Assembly (NCBI GenBank): GCA_036852015.1
Contig: JAANDG010000054.1
Coordinates: forward strand, 310,001-374,000
Reading direction: 5' to 3'
Source: Pelodera strongyloides
Lineage: Eukaryota; Nematoda; Chromadorea; Rhabditida; Rhabditidae
Length of the DNA stretch: 64,000 nucleotides
Positions 1 to 10,972 of the stretch are shown here, piece after piece (within the stretch, counting starts at the first letter, position 1; the number at the start of each line of letters is the position of its first letter). A program made the position numbers and the translations under genes. The notes beneath the pieces are model-generated. The model worked only from the letters and a program-made list of their open reading frames with translations, ran no database searches and was not told the DNA's origin.

Positions 1-1035
1 GTGCACTTTCCGTTTAAAATTGTTGTTTCAACACTGTAAGGCAAGGTAAAATTCACACAATTCAAACGGTGGCAAGGCTTGCCAGTTTTCTTTATAAAAT
101 CATGCATGGTTGTCAAAAAACCAATGTCGATCGACCAGAACACTGAGAAAGCATAGTATTGAATCGCTCAGTTTCTCAGCGCTTCTGTTGTTGCTTTTTT
201 GGAATGATTATCGTTTTAGTTTTTATCATCAACGGAGTTTGCTAAATGCGTTCTCTGCGCACTAACAGTATGAATGCACATTAAAATAGTTTATTTTTAA
301 CATTATCACCGACAAAATTTGAAGTTTCATTGATTTTCCTCCACTTTTATGTGCTTGTGAATAGTGCCGTCAACGCGTATTTCCAAACCAACAGGTTCCG
401 GCTTCTTCGGAAATTTTCACAGTAATGTCCGTGTTGTGGTAATGATAAGACCTTGCCTCCATTTATTTTTAACGCCTGTCCTTTTCAATCTTCATATGTT
501 GAATCCATTATAAAATAGGTGTTTTTAAATACCGACTGTAATTTCTTTCCATTTGGTTGAGAGTTGAGACTGAAGAGGTTCAACCAATATGATTATTCAG
601 TATGTCCGTTTTTCTAAAAAAAAGTATGTCAGATGAAACGACAAGAGTAGTTTTCCTCCTTATTGATGTGTGTTCGTACCACATTCGATTTGACGTAATA
701 ATTTTTTGAAGAGTCTCCTACATCGGCAACTTTATGATGTGGTTTGCACCACTAAAACATTCGTTATCGTTTCATCGCTTCAGAAAACTGTAATAGAGGT
801 ATACAGTATAATATTAAAATTAAAACTACCGAAAAAACGCAGTTTTCCATGCACCGGGAACGTTTGCTTTTGAATGCTCAATAAGCGATTTTAACTTAGC
901 CATGAGCGAATTTAAATATTTGGAAATTTCGTTGATCTTTCGTTGAACCATCATGACTTATTTTCAAACTTACTGGTTCATTTAGTTCAGGAGTTCTTTC
1001 TCTTCGCCACCTCTCTTCACACTCTCTCTCGCACA

Positions 1036-1082
<47 letters not shown>

Positions 1083-1820
1083 CAGACCTCTTATCTCTCC
1101 AAGTAATTAATAAAGACGCTTCGATCTATAAGTAAATAGTACTCAATAGTACGTGCAATATTATAGCATGACCAGTCAGTCTCAAAAGTCGAACCTGGCA
1201 AGCAGATCACGGTTTATAAATTCCATCCATACCAGTACCCTTTGTCACCCTTTGATCAGCTGTGTGTGTGGCCTTTGCGCCCTCATAAACTCATAACGTC
1301 TTCATTCAGCGTTATCAAAATACTAACACGAAGGCGCAAATTATGGAAATGTTAAAATTTATGTCCTTCAGACGAACCAACTTTTAGATAGTGAAGTCGG
1401 AATCGGAAGTGTAGTGTCAAATGTGAAATAATTCTGTGAGTGTCAGACCCCGGAGTAATTTTTGTGTCTTTCGATGAGTTGAGCAAAGATACCAAGCAAC
1501 TGTAGTACATATATGTTCTAGCTCTTGCAATCTTATCGGACTTCCGAATTTATGCGCACAGATACTACACATATAATTAGTAACACGTAACACCGAAGTA
1601 CTTTACTTGCTTCAGTACCTCAGCACTTCTTATGTGGTACCACACCCATTTCCAAAAACCATCCGTGCTTCAGGAAAGCTGTATTTCAAGTTTTTGTTTG
1701 TTTCTTCGAAAAGCAAACGTTTTTTTTCGAAGAGCGTTGGTCGGTACAGAGTGTGAGATAATGGTTCTTGTACGTTTTTTTTCCTAATTTTACTTGATTG
1801 CCTTTGGTTATTCAATTTGC
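1..1820. other. 5' flank of the exchanger gene, no gene seen
   Basis: I see no exon with convincing codon structure here. It is AT-rich and contains a pyrimidine microsatellite near 1020-1078. It probably holds the promoter of the exchanger gene that begins at 1865. Confidence 0.5.
1020..1078. repeat. (TC)n microsatellite
   Basis: An almost pure CT/TC tract of about 60 bases. Similar tracts occur at 5421-5482 (inside an exchanger intron) and, as GA on the + strand, near 14155-14275, 24773-24950, 31430-31480 and 41385-41480. Confidence 0.9.
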
Positions 1821-1830
1821 ACGATTTCAG
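1821..1830 (+). promoter_or_regulatory. Putative spliced-leader trans-splice acceptor of the exchanger mRNA
   Basis: ACGATTTCAG precedes the exchanger ATG by 34 bases and matches the nematode 3' splice consensus, with no coding exon visible upstream. Trans-splicing is inferred from this arrangement; an upstream non-coding exon would look the same. Confidence 0.45.
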
Positions 1831-1864
1831 ATTAAACCTATTAGTTCATAGGCGAACATATCAA

Positions 1865-4800
1865 ATGAAGTGGTGGATTATTCTATTATGTTTATTAACA
1901 TATGCGTCATTTGCCGCTGCGGAGGATTCAGAGGTGATTGCTTTTTTGCTCTTTGCAGTTTATTTTTGGATTTTCTGGATTTGACTGTGTATAATGATGC
2001 TTTATTATATGATTATGCAATAATTTACCGTGGTATTGCTTTTACACCCGTAACCTTTGTTTATAAAGGTATACAGTGACTATTTAAATTAAGACTTTGG
2101 ATCATTCATTCCTAAAAGAGATAATTCTGGAAAAGGACGTTTTTGGAATTCCTTGCATCGCCAGCGCAAGACTTTTTTGACTTTCCGTTATAATCAGTGA
2201 ATAATCGTGGCTGGTGCAGCCCCCCTACGCTTATCTCTTTTCTATCTACGTAAAACATTGTAAAAAGTGAATTTCCTCCAGTGTAAAGGAGCTTTTTATA
2301 TAATTTACGAGGGGTGGCTGTAAACTTACGCACTATTGATTTTTTTATTAATAGCAAATGTGTACTAAAGTTAAGAGTATTGGGTTTGGGGGATTGCATC
2401 CAAAAATTCCGTGCATTCTCTAGGTAAAAGAACTCCGTCAGGACTTTACCAAGCGGGCGCGGCTGGCGCGCCGAATATTATAAATGCAGTTGGCGCATAA
2501 CTCGCCGGCTGGTGCTCTGGTGTCGCTACACTGGCTCGCGGTGTACCATAAGAGCATGCGCACTTATGGCGCACATGTAGCTACCACGTGGCGAACCTGT
2601 AGCTCCCACGTGGCGCACAGCTGGCGAAGTTTCATGAATTCAAACTCGTCTAAAGTGTGCCTTTTAGAATGGCGACGGTGAAGAGGGAGATGAGGAAACG
2701 ATCACTCGATATCCGATCGCTGTATTCCATTGGAAGGAAGTCAAGGTCCCACTCACGATATGCATATGGCTGATTGTCGCCTCGGTCGCCAAAATTAGTC
2801 AGTGCTAAAGTTTTATTTTATGTTTTTGAACAATGAACGCTGATTAATAAGTTTATTATTCTCCGAATTCGTGAGGAATTACAACAAAGGGAATTCAGTT
2901 TACCAGCATTATACACTCACCATGTTTAATTGACGAAAAGATTTTCGCTCTTTGTAGAAGAATTTCGGTTTACACGTATGCCGTAGTAATGTAAAAATAA
3001 AGAGTACGACTGTTGAAACATGTTATTGTCGGTGTTAGAGATAAACCTTACCGCTTTGCTACCTAACTAGCGTTCTATCTTCCCATGGCCCATGGCATGA
3101 CAATGAAATTTATTTTCAGTTTTCCATTTGATCCCCCACATGACGGAAATGTTCCCCGATTCTTCATTGCTTATCATGATTGGATTGATTATCGGTATCG
3201 TACTCAACCTTGCCGGAGTAAAGAAGGTTGGTTTAGGTTACTGTATATCTATCTATCTTATTACAATTACCCCCGAATTAGGTTTGCAAATATCTTTGTC
3301 CAGAGCTGGCATGCGCTCACAATCAGAAACGTTTTGAAAAAAATGAACTTTTTATAACTTTTAAATATTAATTTTCAATTTAGAATGAATTCTTCCTGGA
3401 TTCCGAGGTCTTCATGTTGTACTTGCTACCACCGTTAGTCTTTGATGCAGGTAGGTATTCGTATTGGTCTACAAGAGCTCATAAGAGACGACCGCAATAT
3501 ATTTAAAGCGAAATACCGGCCAGTTTTTGAAACACATCGAGTACACCAGCATTCTTATTCTGCTTGTGCTAATTACCATAAATTAAAAACGAGCTAAGTT
3601 CGAGTAACTTTACATAAATACGTAAGAATCAGTCGTCCACGATGCGGCCGGTTCAAAAACTGGCCGGTATTTCGCTTTAAACACGATTGGACCTTTATTT
3701 TTCTCCTGTTTTCCACAGGATCGGGCAGATGCACAAAAATAAACATATTAGCAACATGTAATGTAGAGATCTATATATGATGTGGTAGACTTGTGGGAAT
3801 AAAATTACACGTTACGCGCTGCCAACTTATTGTTAGTAGAACAAAACCAGTCGAACAATGCGGGCGGGCGGATGGGTGAATTTTGAATAAATTTTTATTG
3901 AATATAGAAATTTAGGTTATTTCATGCCGGCTCGACAGTTCTTCGATAATTTGGGCTCAATTCTGATGTTTTCTATGATCGGAACCACGTTTAACATTGT
4001 TGCCATCGGTGGGTAATAATAATATTTTTTTTAATCTTGTAGTTTTTCGAGTTTGGATTTTGTTATTATAGGACAATTCAACATTAGAGTACAAAAGCGT
4101 TAATCCTTGTTAGCATTTGCGATCGTCTACGTTCTAAATCGCGAAAGTGCACTCGAATGATATAGATATGGAGTAAACTTTTTTTTCGTCGTATGATACA
4201 CCTTTAAAACCATTTGGTCTTGCAGCGCTTTCCCTGTGGGCCATTTCCCTGACCGGTATCTTCTCGGTGGAGACCAATCTCATTCATCTTCTCCTATTCG
4301 GTTCTGTGGCCGCTGACGTCGATCCCGTCGCTGTGATTGTCATTTTTGAGGAACTGGGGGTTTGTTGTTTGTTGTTTATAGTCTGTAGTCTGGTTGTATT
4401 TAACTACTGTATAAAAAGTAGAATATCTGAAGCTTCTTCTTGGCACACCTTAGGAAGAAAGTCAAATTTTTCATTTCTCACGCTTATAGTAATGGCGTGA
4501 GAATTGTAAGATTAAAAATAGGGTCTTATGTGTCTTCTCTGAAAGTTAAACTTTGAATATTAGTACACCAGAACCAGACGGCTATCGCAGCCTGAGGCGG
4601 CATTTAAGTTTAAAGTATGCTTCGTAAACGATACTTCGAACTTCGAAGTGCGCATATTTATATGAAACGCCTGAAGCGTATATTCCAACGTTTGTGTTAA
4701 GAAATCCTATTGCGCATATTTTGTAAATATGGAACATATACCTACTTATACCAAATGTCTGAAACGTAGGAAAAATTCGTTGTGGTCGTAACCACAAATA

Positions 4801-5420
4801 AGTTCACCCAGCCACAAACTCTTCTCCTTTATATAATAAGATTTTGACATGTATTACCGTTTATTTCCCGTTAGCACTAGTTGAGTTATAATAGCATCAC
4901 ACATTCATTCATCACATATACTATAATCTCTTCCACCGTTTAGGTCAACGATGTGCTCTTCATCTCGGTCTTCGGTGAGTCGCTCCTCAATGACGGAGTG
5001 GCTGTCGTAAGTTTTTCTTTCACTTTTTATTTTTATATCACTTGATTATGTGCACAATTTTTTTATATGGCACTCTTAGATATTATAAAAGCTATCAACT
5101 ATAAGCAGCGTTTTCCATCGATAATAACTAAGGTAATACTTAATATTAGCAAGCGAAATTCACCAGGGTTGTAGAGAATTTCACGGCGTTCAAGGGTTCT
5201 ATTAATAAATTCTTCGAATAATAGGCGCGCTATGCTAGCCTATACACCCAACCATATTACACCTATAATATCATTGTGCAAGTAGTAAGTTTTGCACAGT
5301 TACTCCTAGTAAATGTTGAGTTCAGGTGTTCTACCGTATGTTCGTCGACTTTACGCTGATTGGTGGAGAGAATTTGATCACTCAAGTGAGTTTTTATTTT
5401 AACTTAATTTTGGCTGAATC

Positions 5421-5481
<61 letters not shown>

Positions 5482-8400
5482 CGAGACTTTCAAAATTGTT
5501 GTGAAGTTCCCCAAACACCATGGCTTACGGTATATGTCCATGTTTCAGGATTACATCTTCGGAGTGGTCTCCTACCTTGTAGTCGCCGTTGGAGGAATAG
5601 CAACCGGACTTCTCTTTGCAGCCATTGCATGCTTCATTACAAAGTTGGTTTCAAAAAGTATATTAAAGCGAAATACCGGCAGGTTTTTGAAAAGCATCGT
5701 GGACCTCTGAATTCTTACGTATTTATGCAAAGTTGCTCGAATTTAGCTCGATTTTTATTCTAATTTATCTTCATTTGCATAAGCTGCATACGAGATCTGG
5801 TGTACTCGATGTGTTTCAAAAGCAGGCCGGTATTTCGCTGCCGTATTTATTATTATGAGAAACGTTCGGGGAAAGTCAGCCGATATTACGGAGATCAAAT
5901 TAACTAAAATACCAATTAAGTTCGCTCAATTCTTTGCAGATATTCCCGTTCGGTGAACGTGCTCAATCCCGTATTTGTGATCGTTATTCCATATGCGTCC
6001 TACCTCTTTGCCGAAATGTTTGGACTCTCCAGTATTATGGCGTACGTTTTTTGATTTTTAGATTTTTATCATTATATAGAGAAGCTTCAAACTAATTGTA
6101 AGCGCACGATTTTAACTAAAGCAACAGCATTTTGTATCGCATATTGGCTGCTGGAGCGGACACAATTACCAAGTCATAATGGGGTGAAAAGTAGTAGCTG
6201 CTGGTAAGTAAGTGGGAGATTTATCCCAAAATGGAGTGTCTCCCAGTGCATACGGCCACCTGTGGCCGTATGCACGAACCCCGGGATCCTTCCCAGTTGG
6301 GAGAATTTGTCTCTACGTGTCGCAGATTTGCGTGATCCCTCACCTTCTCTCACCTCCCACTGGGAGGCTGGGAGCACATTCCCGGCGTTCGTGCATACAG
6401 CCACAGTAGGCGTATAGCTGGCCACACTTGCTCTGCAATACCTACAGCAAAATTTCAGAGAATTCGGCTCATATAAAGGGGTATACTTTATCGTTTCGCC
6501 CAACGTTTAAATGTTTCAGCATTGTATTCTGCGGTGCCGCAATGAAACAGTATGTGAAAGAGAATGTGCCGGAGAAGAACGCGGACGCCATTCAGTACTT
6601 TGTCAAGGTTAACCTTCCGAATCTCATCCACGATTCCTATTAGTTTTTCCTGGGTTTAAACTCCTTATTAAATGAAGTTGGCGAACTTGGTCACCTTAGC
6701 ACGCCCTATGGCTCTATGCCCTATGCCTATGAATAATAGTAATAATAATTTATTTCCAGTTGCATGATTCTTTCAGTTGATAAAGGGTGATAATACTGTA
6801 AATGGAAAATCAAAGAAAAGAGAAAGTACTAAAGTCACTAAAGCCATTAAAGATAACCGTAGGGGTAATAAAAAATATGCTTACGCTTTATGTTTCAATA
6901 CAGTTCAAAGCTCGGACTTTTTAGGTCGTGAACAGCGTTGACGACATGCTTGAGATGATGAATTACTTGATAAAATAAAATATAATTTATACTTTTTTTA
7001 GGTGATTTCCCTTTCCTCTGAAACAGTGATTTTCATCTTCCTGGGTCTTTCTACCGTATCTTCGGATCACCACTGGGACACACCATTTATCATACTTACT
7101 GTAGTATTCTGTCTCATTTACAGAACGCTGGGTAAGTTTTGATGCCTTATTTTCTTGATAAACTAATAAATAATGTTTCGGAGTACCGGACGGAGGATCG
7201 GTTTATGTGGGATCGGAGCCGACTTAATTCCATATTCTTCTTTCAGGCGTCGTTGTCATGTGCGGTTTCCTTAATAGATTCAGATTGAACAAATTTACAA
7301 AGGTATCAATTTCGTATTAATATTTCTTCCATTTTATGTTACTAGATACTTCCAATGTAGTTATCGCTAAATAAACTATGTGATATATACAAAGCTCTGC
7401 CAAGAAGATGTATAATGGTAAAAAAAGAATCCAATAAGCCTTGAATTGTATGTATTGGTGGATTCATGTTCAAAACAGGATATCATATTTCGGCACACGA
7501 TTACTGTAGATTATCCACTATACAACTTGCAGTGGACGTATGCACCAACGCGCCGGGAGGTTCCCAGCCTCCCAGTGGGAGGTGAGAGAAAGAGAGGGAT
7601 CTAACGAATCAGAGAGACGCAGAGACGAACTCTCCCACCCAGGGAGGTTCCCGCTGTTCGTGCATACGGCCACAGGTCGACACGACTACTGTAGATTATC
7701 CACTATACAACTTGCAGGTCGATCAATTCATTATGGCATACGGTGGCCTGCGTGGTGCAATTGCCTACGGTCTGGTAGTGGCTATGCCCGATATTCCAGC
7801 TAAGAACATGTTCATTACAGCTACTATTGTCGTCATCTACTTTACGGTGTTCCTACAGGTTTGACATTTTAAGTTTTATCCTTATTGGGGTAAATATCCG
7901 GACAACGATTGGCTAATTCGCTAATTGGCTTATTATATCCTGTATAAATTTATAGACATCTAATCATACTGAACTACTATTTATCGATTATTAGCTGTAC
8001 ACTAAATTACGGTTACTGACTCACTTAAACTTTAGCGTTACTCTTCATCGGTTATAAACTCATTCACTAAATTGACTGGCTGCACGGTTGATCCTCGGTG
8101 GTTTTCTAAATAAATAAATAAATAAATCTTTTACGCTAGAAGAGCGCGCTCTTTTATTCAAGGATGGTTCAATGCCGTGTTTCAACGCTTATTGTGGTTT
8201 TATTAGAACTGGGCCCTAGTATCTGGGCGCGTCTTAGTAAGTAGACTGAATTTACTATCCTATCGTGGAACATATCATTTCCCACTATATTCTTCCATTA
8301 CTTTCAAGGGAATGACATTGAAACCGATCGCCGAATTCCTTCAAGTAGAGAAGAAAAACGTTCACAAATCTAATATGACAGAACACATTTATCAGGAGGT

Positions 8401-10090
8401 CAGAACTATTTATTGTTTTTTTTATCTTCATATTTTGGCCAACCCTCTGAAAACATTAAAGCGAAATAACGTCCGGTTTTTGAAAGTATGTTGAGTAACT
8501 GCATTCCCATGCATCATATGCAAATGAATAAGATTAGAATGAATAATCGACCCCGCTTTGCATAAATTCGTAAGAATGCAGTTAGTTGTTCACGGCACGT
8601 TTCAAAACCAACTGTTATTTAGCTTTAAACGTAAATTATTTATCAAAATTCCCGCCTGTTCACGCACCTTTCAAAAACCAACTGTTATTTAGCTTTAATC
8701 GTAAATTATCAAAATTCCGTTTGATCTTGAAGACTTGCAATATTGGTAGCTTGTATGTTTAGTTAATCGATAAGACGATGTCCGGAATGGAAGATATCGC
8801 TGGAATGCATGGACATCACTGGATTAGAGATACGTAAGTGTTTAAATATCAAACCCATTCCCCTTTATTATTTTCATAATATCTTTTTTCCACACCTAAT
8901 ATTTTTGTACTTTACCATTTTTCCTATAAGAATCGATAAATTATTCGCGTATATTTTTTCTCTGTTTTTCGTGACAGGAGATGCACTAAACTAAAATCTA
9001 TATGGAAAGTCTATATGGATTACACAATTATTCCAGTAGTGTATAAGAAACCTAAAGCTTACCGCTTACCGGACGAGTCTTTGGGCACGAGACCCACTCA
9101 GAGTTAAATTCATTGCTTACCCTTTTCAGTTTCACCCATGTCAACAACAATTACATCAAAAAAGTGTTGGTGAACAGCAAGAAATTCAAACAATTGGATA
9201 ACACGAAGATTGTCAGAATGTACAACCGACTGCAGATGGAGGACGCCCGTGATTTGGTTGAGGTATACTGAGTTATTCGTACTTGTTTTGGTCCACTTCG
9301 GCTCTGCACCGGTAGGAAATCTACGGTATTACTTCGGCTTTGCCCCGGTAGGAAGTCTACAGTATTACCCAATCATAACTGTCTCAAAACTGTTGTCTTT
9401 CATCTCCAGGGAGGCGGTGACTACCACAAGAATCAAGTGTTCGTGCAAGCGCTTTTGGACCACACGAGGAGTCGATCAAATACAGCGCGGTCGGTTTCAA
9501 GTCAGGGCAATTATTATTTTGCAAATACCCACATACATATGTTTGGCTGGAATATACAACTCAAAGGCAATGAGAATATTCGATAATTTTATCAACTATG
9601 AAATCTTAGCAAGGTGTTTCCTCTGCTTGTGTCCTCTTTGAATTAGTTTGTATAGCTGTTTCATTTTCTGTCAAAGCTCATAAATCCTACCAAGGCACAG
9701 TTGTTGGAGAATTACGTAGAGCACTTATATGTAATCAAAAGAAAATGCCTCATATCAACATAATTTCAGTGGAAGTGGTCGAGCTGGTGGCGCTGTCGGC
9801 ACAACGGCAATTGATATAAACAAATTGAGAAATGATCACGGAATTGCCGTTTATGACAATTATTCTGATGATGAGAGGAGTACGCGAGCGGGCACAATTG
9901 CAGACAGCAGGGTGAGACTTTTTTGAGAGGCGCAGTGCACGAGAACGTGAACTACTGAACCAATATTACTTCCTGAGCGTAACGCACATCATACAAACAC
10001 ACAATCAATCAATCAAACATCCAAACAAACAAAGCACCCAACTTTACATAATACGATTCTATTATTTCGACCGTCTCATTTCAGGTCTGA
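1865..10090 (+). CDS. nhx: Plasma-membrane-type Na+/H+ exchanger (NHX/NHE, SLC9A1-5-like)
   Basis: Twenty exons join to a 618-residue protein: 1865-1933, 2668-2797, 3120-3226, 3384-3450, 3916-4008, 4226-4359, 4944-5006, 5326-5385, 5549-5643, 5940-6041, 6520-6607, 7002-7131, 7247-7302, 7718-7858, 8309-8398, 8763-8833, 9130-9262, 9410-9489, 9770-9911, 10085-10090. All phases agree. Residues 1-19 form a signal-like hydrophobic leader. Family hallmarks are the inhibitor-site stretch [12 protein letters not shown] (118-129), the ion-site motif ADVDPVAV (about 185-192), [12 protein letters not shown] (209-220) and [15 protein letters not shown] (404-418). After about residue 446 a short cytosolic tail follows ([14 protein letters not shown]), ending in serine/glycine-rich sequence. 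The family exchanges Na+ for H+ across the plasma membrane; which worm paralogue this is cannot be told. Length is normal and the frame is open. Introns hold three TTAA-type and two CAG-type MITEs. The final exon adds only one codon plus stop. Confidence 0.95.
3503..3680. mobile_element. TTAA-end MITE, copy A (intronic)
   Basis: It begins TTAAAGCGAAATACCGGCC and ends with the reverse complement, GGCCGGTATTTCGCTTTAA. The termini plus about 15 further bases (GTTTTTGAAACACATCG-like) form inverted repeats of roughly 35 bp around an AT-rich, partly palindromic core. It lies in exchanger intron 4. TTAA ends suggest a piggyBac-type non-autonomous element, but no transposase is seen in the window. 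Confidence 0.85.
5663..5840. mobile_element. TTAA-end MITE, copy B (intronic)
   Basis: Same terminal repeat as copy A; the right end lacks the last TTAA. The core carries the octamer ATTTGCAT. It starts 20 bases after exchanger exon 9. Confidence 0.8.
6260..6406. mobile_element. CAG-flanked MITE, copy M1
   Basis: Its ends are CTGTGGCCGTATGCACGAAC and GTTCGTGCATACAGCCACAG, inverted to each other, and inner arms repeat CTCCCACTGGGAGG-type sequence. A further inverted half-end (GTGCATACGGCCAC) abuts the left side at 6247-6259, so the site looks like a composite insertion. It lies in an exchanger intron. Confidence 0.75.
7533..7675. mobile_element. CAG-flanked MITE, copy M2, at a 3' splice site
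   Basis: It begins TGGACGTATGCACC directly after CTTGCAG and ends GTGCATACGGCCACAG. About 37 bases of intron 3' end are present on both sides (7496-7532 and 7681-7717), so the true acceptor of exon 14 at 7716-7717 is a second copy. The final CAG of the element is followed by GTCGA, the same five bases that begin the exon. Confidence 0.8.
8456..8702. mobile_element. TTAA-end MITE, copy C, with duplicated right end
   Basis: A diverged full copy occupies 8456-8628 (GCGAAATAACGTCCGG-type left end, AGCTTTAA right end, ATGCAAAT in the core). A second copy of the right terminal repeat follows at about 8650-8694. It lies in an exchanger intron. Confidence 0.75.
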
Positions 10091-10177
10091 AGTGACTCTC
10101 TACAAACTACACTTCTCCGCCCCACACCATTCTGTACAGAGTATATTATATTTATGTTTTCAAATTGAGATGATTAA

Positions 10178-10183
10178 AATAAA
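10178..10183 (+). terminator. Poly(A) signal of the exchanger gene
   Basis: AATAAA lies 88 bases after the stop codon. Confidence 0.7.
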
Positions 10184-10224
10184 GGTTTTAAAACATTGTT
10201 TTTTCCTTGTATAAAAATTTGTTT

Positions 10225-10480
10225 TACGTTTCTAGAGCGTGCACCTTTATTCAAGGGAGTTCAAAGTACAATTTCAAGGTTTGCTTATGACATGTTCCGC
10301 AGAGGTCCTGAGCAGTAGGCGACGATGACAAATTGCTCGACGTCTTCGGGTTAGGGCCAGGAGGGATCGCCCATGGTTCCCTCGCCTGGTGGTGGTTTCA
10401 AAGGTGTCACGGGCCGGAATCGAACTCGGGTCGATTGCGTTAGAGACGAACGCGCTGCCACTGGACCACTTGTATAAAAG
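10225..10480 (-). mobile_element. tRNA-derived SINE
   Basis: On the minus strand a degenerate tRNA-like head (GTCCAGTGGCAGCGCG A-box-like, GAGTTCGATTCC B-box) is followed by a body and a tail CCTTGAATAAAGGTGCACGCTC. The acceptor and T stems do not fold properly, so this is not a functional tRNA. Body and tail recur at 42316-42425 (+ strand), and fragments at about 15895-15990 and 8140-8175. Confidence 0.65.
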
Positions 10481-10664
10481 AATTTTGTTGTATTCGTTTC
10501 GCATTGTGAGAAGTGTGTAGTGTGTGCGGCGTGCGCGCTATTAAAAAGGTCTCCGATCAGCTAGCGCTTTTTTTATAATTCACTCGTCACTGTAGAAAAC
10601 GAAACTGTAATTGTAATAAATTATTAAACCCAGTCTTATTTACCAAAAAATGAATTTCATTGGA

Positions 10665-10972
10665 AGAAAAAAGCAAGAGTGGGTCTGAAGGTTGACCAGG
10701 CTGGGGAAGCTCATATATCTCGCGGACGCGATCCGGCCACTGTCAACGCGCGGGTGCTTTTGCCTGCTGCCTTTGGGCCCTGAGCCGTACGCACCTCCTT
10801 GTCCGCCCAGGAATCGCCCAGCTCCCCGGACAATCCCCTGGCGACGCGTCGCTTGGCACGGACGTCCGGTCGCCGACATAGAGACAGCACCCAGAACTCC
10901 CGACCTCACTCCATCCACCACTCTCTACCGCCAAGAAGCTGGCTTACAGGCGCCCGCCACGACGCCCGGTGG
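10665..10972 (-). ncRNA. Signal recognition particle RNA (7SL/SRP RNA)
   Basis: Read on the minus strand from about 10972, the RNA starts ACCGGGCGTCGTGGCGGG, CGCCTGTAAGCCAGCT, closely resembling the 5' domain of metazoan 7SL RNA, which folds with protein SRP9/14. About 190 bases in is the helix-8 signature GGCTCAGGGCCCAAAGG followed by AGCAGGCAAAAGC, the SRP54-binding symmetric loop. The 3' part ends AGCCTGGTCAACCTTCAGACC, as in 7SL, then CACTCTTG and six T residues (10667-10672), a Pol III terminator. TATA-like sequence (about 10982-11000) lies upstream. About 300 nt is the normal length. SRP RNA scaffolds the cytosolic particle that brings ribosomes making secretory proteins to the ER. The exact 5' end is an estimate; the gene looks intact. 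Confidence 0.85.

Noticed and set aside
5326..5763. 145-residue continuous frame containing a serine/leucine repeat
   Set aside because: It reads exchanger exon 8 through its donor into an intronic TC microsatellite; the splice-site model continues the exchanger correctly.
10385..10470. Functional tRNA gene
   Set aside because: A- and B-box-like words are present, but acceptor and T stems do not pair and the anticodon loop lacks U33. The segment recurs with a shared body and tail, as a SINE would.
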